From NCBI RefSeq assembly GCF_000208745.1, contig NC_030859.1:20709834-20773833 (forward strand): a DNA stretch of 64,000 bases. Direction: 5' to 3'. Positions 54,115 through 64,000 of the stretch are shown here, one piece after another (position 1 is the first letter of the stretch; each line of letters starts with the position of its first letter). The DNA comes from Theobroma cacao (lineage: Eukaryota > Streptophyta > Magnoliopsida > Malvales > Malvaceae). Made by a program: the position numbers and the translations under genes. A model generated the notes under the pieces. It was not told the DNA's origin, searched no databases, and worked only from the letters and a program-made list of their open reading frames with translations.

Positions 54115-57010
54115 TGTCACGACCCGGCACTCCCTTAGAGCCCGTGACAACCGTCGAGAAGTTTCGGTAATAATTCGTTACCCGGTATGTCAACCGAAAC
54201 CTCGCAAGGCTCTTGCATCAGTTTTTCACCTCCCTTGTGAGTAATAGTTACTAAATATCGAGTTTTAAGAGAATATAAACTATTTTAGATCGAAAACAAT
54301 CAAAATAAAATTTTCGCCACACAGGGGTATTTTGGTTACTTTTACCTGAAAATTTCGAAACCTGATAAAAATACAACGTATGGTAGAAAGATATCCATTT
54401 TCGATTAAAAACAAATTTTTGTAATCTAAATCATCCATTTGGAGTGAAACGTTGGTTAATTAGACTAAATAAAAATATTCGATAATATATTTCATTTTCT
54501 TATAAAATTTTTTTTATAGAACTATGCATAAATAATTTTTATAGCGTAAGAACAAAATAAATTCATACACATAGTGATACAGTAAACTAGGTATTCAAAA
54601 TTATCCTACAGTGGCATATGGACCCCGAGATAACCAAAAGTGTGCTAGAATGTAGACCTACGATTTCCAAGGAAGTAAGTCCAAAAGAAATTCTTGATGA
54701 AATCGACTGCCTACAGACTATCCTGAACCTGAAATGGTTAAAAAAGAAAGGGTGAGTTTTCATAAACTCAGTGAGTAAACAAAGTCCGTCATTAACATCT
54801 AAAGCCGAGTAAATGGAGACAGTTAACTTTTCATCATACCATAATCCACAACATTTTGTACTTGTTTCAAATCATATAAAACAACATATTTCATTATAAT
54901 ACATATCACGACTTATGATTTTCTTAAAAACTTGGCTCGTGCCAAAAAAAAAATATTCTCGATAATACCTTGACCGAGGCATGCAACCGAGTCCGTCAAG
55001 GTTATTAAGTTAACAACTACTCATAAAAATATAGTTTAGCCATCCCTTGGCGTTGGCAGAGTTCATCTTCAAGTGGTGGTTCGGCGTGAAGTGAACTCTA
55101 TCGTACCTTAGGAGATATCCTTCGTGCCTCTCATACTAAAGTAAATATAACGGGATTTACCATGCCCCTCTAATATGTTGGTCCACGGAAACCCGCCTAC
55201 TACAGTGGCTAATTAAATAACCCACCAATCAATAAAATTTTGACGGCATAACGTAGCTAACATAATACTACCCAGCCTGTCAAAGGAGAACAAACAATTT
55301 ATATATTTCACAACCCAAAAACCCAGCCACATATGTCATCACGTATCAGTTCATAAATCATCAATTCCAACGTAGGTACGTAAACTTAAATATATAGGCA
55401 ACATCAAAGATTGGTCTCCACATACTCACATTTAAAAAAAAAAACATTATTGAATTATAAAATAAGTCATAAACCTTATTCCTTAAATCGATTATTAGTC
55501 ATAAAACATAAAATTCATTTAGTTTCAATATTCTTAAAATCATAAAAAAAACGATTGTAAAAATACTCTAGATAGATAAGATGAACAGTGATTACTCACT
55601 TTGACGGGAATTTACAACACTCCTATTCTTGATCCTCGGGTGCAATACCTTTGCTCTTATCCGAGGGCTCACCACTTATACATAATGTGCAACAGGAAAT
55701 TTAATATACTTATGTTAAATCGTCACAAAACTATTCTATGTTCTATATGAATGCATGCAATGAAATGGGAGGTGTTGGCCTATCGCTCACTATACACTAT
55801 TTAATCGGTCTAAACGTCCAATTTGATTCCAATTAATTTATTGCACTTCCAGTACTCCTCAAAATTCCACACACTTCAATAAAAATCTATTCTAAGTGCA
55901 ATTACCAAAATATCCCTCATTATGGTGCAAATTGCTAACTAACAGAAGTAAAATTTTTCGGTACCCGTTTTCGATTGTTGGTATTCCTAAGCACCAATTA
56001 CAATCTAAAGGGCATGAAAAACAACCAAATTCATCATCAAACTTCACCCATAAAATTCGGCCAAGATAGGTTCTATAATGGGCATGTGGATTTCTTGCTT
56101 AATTTTCATACTAAATGTTACTAAACACCTAAAAACACTAAGTTACCTTGAAATTCAACTAAATTCATCACCAACTTTCTTTCTCTAAATTTGGCCAGCA
56201 TATTGCCCCTCATGAAAACTTGAATTTAATTCATGGAAAAGTGGAAAAGAATGCATGGGCAAGATGAATTTCAAGCTTAAGATTAAAAATCTTACCTTTA
56301 GTCACCAATTTCTTGAAAATTCACCAAATTTTCCTTACTTTTTCCTCCCTAGGGTTTTTCTTTTCTTTTCTTCTCTTTTCTGCAGGTGCTGGTCGGCCTT
56401 GAAATGCTGAGTGGAAGAGTGTGGGCTGGTTTTTAAATGGCAATATAAAAATATTTAATTTTTGACACATGTCACCTTTTTATTGGTCCACTTGTTTTAA
56501 CTTAATTTTTAAGCCTTTTCTCACCACTACAAATGCTCTAATATTTATCCATAGCATAAAATAATAATAGGTAAAATTCTGGAGCTTGAAAAATGTCATG
56601 GTGGTGTAAAATTACAATTTTGCCACTAGAGTGGTAAAATTATCATTTTACCCCTATGTTTCAAAAAATACTGGGATTACAATGTTTTTCACTTCTTAAC
56701 CTCAAATCATACTCCAATACTCAAATCATACTCTAATAAGTCAAATGGGGCCAAAAAATCTTTTTTAAAAATTTTCATTTTGTCCCCAAGTGGCAAATGA
56801 CCATTTTGCCCCTAGGTAGTGAAAATTCTGGTTTGACTCCAAATTGATCATCAAACTCCAAATTACCATTTTAAGTCATCCTTGGACTGTGACGCTCTTA
56901 ATTTCACCTTAAAATTCCTATTTGATCTAGTTTGAGGCTTAAATCAACTTTGTTGTACCTCTAAGTACAATACCTACTTTTGTAAATTTTTCGGGACTCT
57001 CCTAGCATGC
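54115..57010 (-). mobile_element. Gypsy-type LTR fragment, minus orientation
   Basis: The plus strand begins TGTCACGACCCGG, the reverse complement of the CGGGTCGTGACA 3' end common in long plant gypsy LTRs. No primer site follows on the outside, so it is a solo or truncated LTR. The part 56790-56960 is an inverted match to 63665-63850, sharing AATTTTAAGGTGAAATTAAGAG on the element strand. There is no protein-coding content. The right end is cut by a different LTR-like block. Confidence 0.6.
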
Positions 57011-58275
57011 AATCATGCTATGACCACATGTATGTCTTGACAAGTATTTTATAAAGTCAGGCTTTATAGCATAAGTGTAAATCAAGACACAAGGATTTTA
57101 TAGTAGTTCGGCTTTCTCTAGTGCCTACATTCACTCTCTTGGAAACCAAGGGATTTCAAATCTACTCAAGGAATGGTTCTTTTTACTGGATCAAACATTA
57201 AAACCTCACAATGGCTTTTAAGGGATCAACCAACAACCTTTACAATGTTTTTTTACAAGCTCAACCAAAACATTTTTTACCAAAGAAAGCACAACCTTCA
57301 ACAATGCCTTTTCAAGAGAGCATGCACAACTCTCAACAAATAGCTTTTTGAGGTTAAGTTAGAACCTTTACAAGAGAAGTACAAAGTATAATAATAATGC
57401 CTCTACAAAGGTTGGGTGTTAGAAGTTTTAGATTAAGTGTCAAGAGAAGAAATATCAAATCAAATGAAGTAAATGTAGAACTTTTCAAACTTGGTGGAAG
57501 ACTAAAATGAAGGCTAGAGAGGAAAGATAAGCTTTGGAGTCTCTCTAGGGTTTGCAAATGTATCTCTAATCTTCTCTTACTTCAAAATAACTTAAGGGCC
57601 ACCTTTTATAGTTACAATGATGTTTGAAGCTGTTAGACACAAGTTTTAATTAAATCTGGCATTGAAGCTTAAGGGTCGACTACAACGCTCCTAGGGTCAA
57701 CTATGTTCTTTAAAAATCTCGAATTAGGATTCCATAGTTGAGTATAAGCTTCCTCTACTCGATCCAACTCCTGAGAGTTTGCATTTTTCAAATTTAGACT
57801 AAGGCAATCAACTATGGTAGCTTGAGGGTCGACTATGGCTTTGAAAAATCCTCTTTTTTGAGTATTAGATTCCTTAAGGTCGACTATATGGATGACAAGG
57901 TCGACTATGGCTTTGAATAACTTCATTTCCACAAGTTATCTACCTCAGGGTCAACTATATTTCCTCAAGGCCAACTATAGCTTTGGGTTCTTCAAGTTTT
58001 CCACTCATTTTGCCACTAGGTTGACTTGAGCTTCTCTAGGGATAACTCTTGCCTTGTGTCTTCAAGATTTCTTGACTTTTTGGTGCATCTCTTTGGCTAT
58101 TTCTTTCTTACCTATTTCATGCAATCAAATATTAATTCAAGACATGTTTGCTTTGTATTTACTTAGTTGAAGTTTGAAAGCTTTTGTGATGTTTTCTAAT
58201 CATTCATGACTTTTCAAACAATTGTTTGACTTTAGGGGTTAAAAAACATGATTGAGACAATTTTCAATGCCTAAC
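57010..58275 (-). mobile_element. Sirevirus-type LTR fragment
   Basis: Resembles the Sirevirus LTRs at 16140-16400 and 25000-25230: TTTTATAGTAGTTCGGCT, CAATGGCTTTTAAGGGATCAACCAACAACCTTTACAATG-type text (in pieces) and GAGGTTAAGTTAGAACCTTTAC. The probable element-strand start TGTTAGGCATTG lies at 58275. It contains about eight GTCGACTAT/GTCAACTAT words between 57670 and 57980. No partner LTR or internal region is present. Confidence 0.55.
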
Positions 58276-58899
58276 ATTAAAACCAAGATATCATATAATT
58301 TTTGTCAAATCAAAATATAATATAACTCAAGGTTAACAATTTCAATAGTGAAAAAAAAATGATGATGTCTTAACAATGTTATAATCGGCTAGAATATCCT
58401 AGTCTACGCTTAGTGCTACAAACTACCAATCCATGATTTATCGCATTTCCACCACTAAACACAATTACAAAAGACGTGGGAAAAGATAGAGAATAAGTCT
58501 AATTGGGTAGGTTGCACCTCGCTATCATGGATAAAAAAAATCCGTTTTAAATATTTTTTCTATAATAAAAAATTATCTATTATGAAAAAATCGATAAACA
58601 AAAAAGATGAATATATAATGATTGTTTTAAATTAATGACTTCTTATATTTGGAAATGGTCAAAGTTTGAAGTTTGATTATCTTAATTTCATAAGTTAAAT
58701 TAAATTGGGAGATGGTGCACCAACCTTCAAATGAAATCAGATTGAAAATGCAAATAATTACGAGGAAGCTAGCTAGGGATTATATATAATGGTATCGAGA
58801 TGAATTTTGTTTATATACTATTTTAATTCAATAAATTTACTAATTTAAATGATGATTTGGAATCTTATGTACTGCCACAAGCATATGACAGTGATAAAT
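58276..58899. other. AT-rich intergenic, nothing recognised
   Basis: No gene or defined repeat, apart from the start of the duplicated segment copy B, whose left edge is gradual. Confidence 0.4.
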
Positions 58900-59560
58900 T
58901 GATAATGAAATTTAATTAATACAACCGATTGTAACGTGTTTGCCTTAAAAATAATTAAATCATTTGTCAAAGTAGGTGTTGAGCTGCATTGGGTGACTTC
59001 CATGCAATTGCATGTTGAAATATCATGGGCATTCTTCAAAAGGCTATATTGAAACCAAAATAATTCTTTCTTTGTGGTAAGGCAAAAAATAATACCATGT
59101 TACTAGAATGTAATTGTTTCATCTAATGTGATAAAAGTTTATTATTGGATCATCAAAGAATGAAATTTGCTCCTATTAATTCATGATAACTTATTTAAAT
59201 ATTATAATGCCAATGATTTATATTCTTTGTCCAGTTTTTAGTATATTGCTTAGTTTTCGTGAATGTGTGGTGTTGTGAGGATCTCAAACTTCGGTTACCG
59301 TATGAGATTACAGAATTGAAAATATTAGAAAATTAATGACTGAGTTTTCAAGGTAACACCACTACCTTTAATTTAAAATTTCATTTGTTTTCATCGATTA
59401 TTTAATAAACAACAAAAAATTATAAACAATAAATTTAAAAATTATAATAAAATCAAGTGATTACCTACATTTTATATTGACGAAATCATTTCACTAAACA
59501 TTTATTGATATATAACAAGATTATCAAAACTTCTACAAAAACTTTCCAGACTTCACAACA
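58900..59560. repeat. Duplicated segment, copy B (uninterrupted)
   Basis: Colinear partner of 10920-11698 plus 12551-12640. At the position of the gypsy fragment it reads CTACATTTTATATTGACGAAATC without a break. At its right side it runs into the repeat shared with 41641-41790. Confidence 0.75.
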
Positions 59561-59690
59561 ACAAAATTGTGCAAGGCTAGCACCTCCCCCTTTAACCACC
59601 TTTTTAACATTAACAACTTCCTAAATATTAATTCGGTTATGTAGACCAGCTGCCACAACTCTCATGTCTCCTTGTATCATCTTGGAAGTC
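59545..59690. repeat. Dispersed repeat shared with 41641-41790
   Basis: ACTTCACAACAACAAAATTG, TGCAAGGCTAGCACCTCC and CCACCTTTTTAACATT follow the order seen at 41655-41720. Non-coding. Confidence 0.7.
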
Positions 59691-60885
59691 AGTGGTGGAT
59701 TCAAAATTTTGCATGAGAGGTGACTAAAGGTTAATCATGCAAAATCTTAGATTGGGTCCAAAATTTGATGAGGAGAAAAAATTAATCACTTTTGAAATAA
59801 AATTAAATCATAACATAAAATTTCATTAATAATTTAAATATAAGTTTTTGGATTCACCAATATAAATAGATATAAAGTAGAAAAAAATTAACATTAGATT
59901 TTTACATTAGGCATCGTAAGTTGTGCTCGACATGCTTTCATGCTTTCAAATCCATCAATGACTACATCAGTGTTAATGGTCCTGACCATCTCTTTCTCAA
60001 TGTAAAAGATAAGTTTGCTAACAAGAAAGTCATCTTTCATCTTTTTATGCAAACCTCATCTTTACAATTTTTATGCCTGAAAATGCATGCTTTGTGGTTA
60101 CTATAAAAATTGAAAGATTTAAAATAAATCGAACTAAATGATCCAGAAAAGGATATACAACAAATTGTAAGAAAAATCAAAGTAAAAGAATTATACTTTT
60201 TAATCAGTTAAACAATGCATCTTTTACTTCATAGGAAGATAGCAGATTAAATACAATAATGTAAAATATTCTAGTAAAGTTATGTTAAGTGCTTAGACTC
60301 AAGTCAATTCAAGTTATCTAGGAAAACACATGCTAAAGCCAAATCCTCCAAATTGTGATCGATAACGAACCATGCTTATTATTAGTTGAAGAAACCCATT
60401 CTAGCAATGGTAACATAGCCTAACTTCAAGATTATGCTGCAGGCCTTTTGATCAGTCACATTCACCTATAAGGGAATAAAGGTATACCCGTTAAATTAAC
60501 AATACATAACAATAACTGAACTACATTATCTTTTATTAATTCAAATATTACTATTATAAATGAAATGTAAAAACTAAAATTGAATTGGGATTTGAGAATT
60601 AAAGGAAACATTACCTATAAATTATGATAGATTAATACTAAATATTAGAGATTTCAAATTTGTATGAGTTAAAGTATTTATTATAATTTATTTAGTATCT
60701 ATATGACTTTAAGATTGCCAATAAGTGATGTTGAATTTAAAGGCTATACCTGGTACGTTAGGTTATGTACATATTAAAAAAATTATATTAGATGCGCAAT
60801 AAAGGATTTACCATTCTCTATTGAAATAATATTTAGGCGATTTTCATAGCATTGTTGGACTTAAAAAATATGGCGGATGTGTTTG
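59691..60885. other. AT-rich intergenic, no gene seen
   Basis: No supported coding region. Small frames here (for example around 59921-60106) have no family resemblance. Confidence 0.45.
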
Positions 60886-61238
60886 TAAAAGGTGTTTTAG
60901 AATTATATTATTTATATTAATATTATATATAAGTGTATTTGTAGAAAAATATTTTTTTCAATTTCCAACAAGAATGAAAATGATGAATTGGTATTACATG
61001 TATTGGATGTGACAGTGAGAATTATTTATTCATAAAACCCATGAGAATATAGTCATTGTTAATGCTTTTATATGTAGAGGTCATTGTTGATAGACATTAT
61101 TGCAATTTATGGGTAAATAAGGTTTCTTAATTAATTTAAGAAACTAAATAATAATATTAGATTGAATGAAATTTCCAAGTAAAATAATAGTAATGAGATG
61201 ACATGGACTAGGGCCCATAGCTGTAAATAGGGACGATC
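60886..61238. repeat. Dispersed repeat, copy 2 (partner 52524-52876)
   Basis: Same orientation as copy 1 and ends at the same landmark (GGGCCCATAGCTGTAAA versus GGGCTCATAGCCGTAAA). The gypsy-type LTR begins about 60 bp further on. Confidence 0.8.
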
Positions 61239-61298
61239 CCATGTATTGTCACAAATTCCACATTAGTAAGAGATGAGATAGGTCTTGGGTATATAAAC

Positions 61299-64000
61299 TG
61301 TAATACCCCAACCCAAATTACAAGTACATTAGTATATTTATAAAATTGTAAATTTGACAAATAAGTCCCTTATTCAAATTACTTATAAAATATTTGGGTT
61401 TATATTGGAATAGTTTTTATGATAGGGACCTTTTTGCAAATATAGGATATTATCACACGTTTGAAAAAAAAAATGTTTACATTATCTCACTTAAGAGAAG
61501 AAGTTAGTAGTTTTATATTATCATATTTAAGTAAAAGTTTAACTCAGTTTTAAAAAGAAAAGTAGTAAGACACATTTAAGAGAAAAAAAATAGTCAAAAA
61601 AAGAAAACCATTTTGAAATAACTAATAAGAAGGTAGAAAAAGGAAGAATCTGTTCAAGAAAGCAGTGGATAAGGTACGATTAAGTTTTAATTTAAGAAAA
61701 TTATATTTTTGCATTGTTCGAAATAAAAATCCCTAAGATTAATTTATGTTTCTTTAACTTCCGTTCAAATTTGGTACTGTTCTGGTAACTTTTTGGTGGC
61801 ATGATGGGTAGCAATGAAAAGGTCTTGAAAAGATCTTTTAATTGGTTTTGTAGCATCTCGTTTGGCTTTATGATTAGGAAGATATGAATTTTTAAAGTTG
61901 ACCGAAAACTGGTTTTTAACAGTTTTGACTACTCAAATTTGGATCACCGGAACTCCACATTCTTGTAATGTTTTGAGTCGTTTCTTTGAGGAGTTTTGTT
62001 GTATAAAATATGATGTTTAATTTGGTGTCAATGGCTTGTTAAGGGCTTTCTGTGTTAAGAGAATTAAAGCCTTAAAGTAGACTTATTGAATCTGAAAACT
62101 CAAAAATTTGGGTATTTCAGTGATGATTTCGTAACTTCTAGCTTCTGAAATGATGATCTTTAATTTTGAAACGAAATTAGGTTTTAAAGTATGATATGTA
62201 AGGTTCAATTTAATGCTTATTACACCTCTAGTTTCAACTTAGGTTTAAACTATAAGTGCTTGAAGTAGGCCAAATGGTAAAAAAAATCTATAATTTCAAA
62301 AGTTATAAAAATTCATTTTAAATTATTTCAAAAGTTATTCTTGACCCATGTTTGACCTATTTTGCTAGAAAATCTTAGAAATTTAAGCTATTTGAATTTT
62401 AGTGAATTTTTAAATGAATAAATATTTATTTGACAAATTATTTTTAAATTGACGTATTTTGGAAAATTTATTAGAAATTTCCAAAAACTAAATTTTGATT
62501 TGTATTTAAAGTATTTCCACCTAACCTCATATTGCTATTGATATTTAACTATAATCTATGAGTTTCTAATTTTGAATCAAAATTAGTTTCGGCTAGCGAA
62601 AAAGGTGCTACACCCTAAATGCCTTAGGATGATCAGTAGAGTGTCATGGTTCGTTTTAATCAGCTAGCAATGTTAGTTTTTAATTTCGAGTGTTTTGAGT
62701 TAATAGGCTTTAAAAGGATTCTGATTCTTTGTCATTTGGTTTTGGTTTAGTGAATTAGGTAAGTAACTAATATCCCTTTGGTGTTTTCACGTCATAAAAA
62801 TTAGCCTCAATGTGAATTTGTACTTGGTATATGATATTTTGTCCTATGGTTTGTTAAATCAAGTGTGCATGCTAATATATGTTAGTAAATATGATCTCTA
62901 TGTTGATATTTGGAATATGATTTCAATTTTGTTTTGGAACGTGATTTTTGATCAACATATGCATATATGACTATTTTTGTGAATACTTAGCTTGAAACAA
63001 TTATGTTTTTGATATGCATGAGATATGTTTTGAGAAAGTGAATACACTATTTTGTGAAATTTGGGTAATCTCAAAAAATATGTTTTTATTTTGTCTACTA
63101 GTATGGCTATGTTCTGACCCTACCAATGGGGGTTAAATGTTGACCATGTCAACACGTATTCTGCAATTAGAGATAGATCTCCCAACCACACCACTGCTTA
63201 CAGAATAGTAGTATTTGTGATATTTGTTCAGTGTAACCAATTATTGCTTTTGATATATTTCTGACCCATGCCACTAAGTTTGATTGTTGTTCTGATTCTG
63301 ACCCCTACCACTGGGGTTAATTGTGGTTTTATTTTTAACCTATGCCACAAGGGTTAAGTGTAGTCGTAGCATGTTACAGGAGACCAATAAAAATTTGAAA
63401 TCAATGTAAAATTATGTTTTGTTTGTTATCTGAAAGTTTCAAAATTTTGTTAGCTATGTTATTTGAAGTGAAATTATGTTGACTTTTGTAAACTGAAAAT
63501 GAAATTTTAAAATATATGTTTTTGAATGAGATTACCTAAAATTCTATTTTGCTACCTGTGTCAAACCCTGCTTTGTAAAAAAATTATAATGTCATTCACA
63601 TGCTCGATAGAATGTTTGAATATTTAGGAATTTTGAGGAATCGTTAAAAGACGATACTGCCCCTAATGGTATCATTAGTCGATTAAGCCTCGAACTAGTT
63701 CAAATAGCAATTTTAAGGTGAAATTAAGAGTTTCACAGTTCAGGGATGACTCAAAACAGTAATTAGGAGTTCGAGGATCAATTCGGAGTCAAACTGAAAT
63801 TTTCACTATTTAGGGGTAAAATTGTAATTTTTCCACTCGCGGACAAAATTTGAGATTTTGAGAGAATTTAGATCACATTTGACAAATTGGAGAATGGTAT
63901 GAGTATAAGGGATGAAAAATATGTCTATGGGCAATTTTTCAGTTTTTGGGGTAAAAATGTAATTTTTCACTTTACGGGGGTAAAAGTGTAATTTTTAAAA
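61299..64000 (+). mobile_element. Gypsy-type long LTR, 5' part, running off the window
   Basis: Starts TGTAATACCCCAACCC, a typical 5' end of long plant gypsy LTRs, and carries no coding frame to the window end. It has four degenerate CTGACCC-CCACTGGGGTTAA passages (63114, 63261, 63297, 63341) and repeated GGGGTAAAA-TGTAATTTTT words near 63810-63990. 63665-63850 is an inverted match to 56790-56960. Whether it is a solo LTR or the start of a full element cannot be seen. Confidence 0.55.

Noticed and set aside
57669..57932. 87-codon minus-strand frame with recurring IVD words
   Set aside because: The recurrence is produced by the multiplied GTCGACTAT words of an LTR; there is no domain resemblance.

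Overview
This window is plant nuclear DNA. It is AT-rich and gene-poor, and it holds a decayed cluster of CC-NB-ARC-LRR (CNL, RPP13-like/R1 type) disease-resistance genes packed with Ty1/copia, Ty3/gypsy, hAT, LINE and miniature elements. The CNL type, intron-less coding, Sirevirus-type copia elements and a plant HIG1-domain gene remnant point to a eudicot, probably a woody rosid. A Malvaceae-like genome is my impression only and cannot be tested from sequence alone.

Layout. (1) 1-6.3 kb: CNL-1 on the minus strand, split in its LRR by copia-1 (109-4047), which has two LTRs, a primer site, a 5-bp target duplication and a long open frame lacking reverse transcriptase. (2) 6.3-15.7 kb: no intact gene. 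It holds a LINE scrap, a ~393-bp tandem duplication, a copia gag-protease scrap, Sirevirus-like 3' debris, a gypsy pol scrap, a 129-bp tandem duplication, a HIG1 tail relic and a 47-bp minisatellite. (3) 15.7-29.3 kb: an old plus-strand copia (copia-host) cut in two by a ~10-kb minus-strand Sirevirus with gag, pol, an envelope-position ORF, multiple polypurine tracts and 1.1-1.2 kb LTRs. (4) 29.3-36 kb: a tRNA-like short element, a deleted hAT element and copia-3, which has lost its 5' end. (5) 36-38.3 kb: CNL-4, a broken CNL whose central 1.1 kb lies on the opposite strand from its LRR C-terminus and which carries an expanded 36-bp coding repeat. (6) 38.3-43 kb: a HIG1-domain pseudogene with one intact intron and a long-TIR miniature element, local duplications and a second LINE scrap. 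(7) 43.2-47.9 kb: CNL-2, long and open apart from one in-frame TGA at the junction of an internal LRR duplication. (8) 49.4-52.3 kb: CNL-3, the only uninterrupted R gene (967 codons). (9) 52.3-64 kb: repeats only, including LTR-like blocks of gypsy (54115-57010 and 61299-64000, opposite orientation) and Sirevirus type (57010-58275).

CNL-1, CNL-2 and CNL-3 are all on the minus strand. CNL-1 and CNL-3 are close paralogues that share their 5' leader. CNL-4 is a relative of the same subfamily. Non-genic segments are also duplicated across the window (10.9/58.8 kb, 30.5/48.9 kb, 52.5/60.9 kb, 13.3/39.5 kb, 41.6/59.5 kb), so the cluster grew by duplication of blocks and was then invaded by transposons. 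Several of these duplicate copies act as empty sites that expose later insertions. Only CNL-3 looks able to encode a full NB-ARC receptor. I see no new enzymatic system. The most unusual items are the intragenic inversion and repeat expansion in CNL-4, the LRR duplication in CNL-2, the RT-less open copia-1, and the recurrent palindromic words in Sirevirus-type LTRs.
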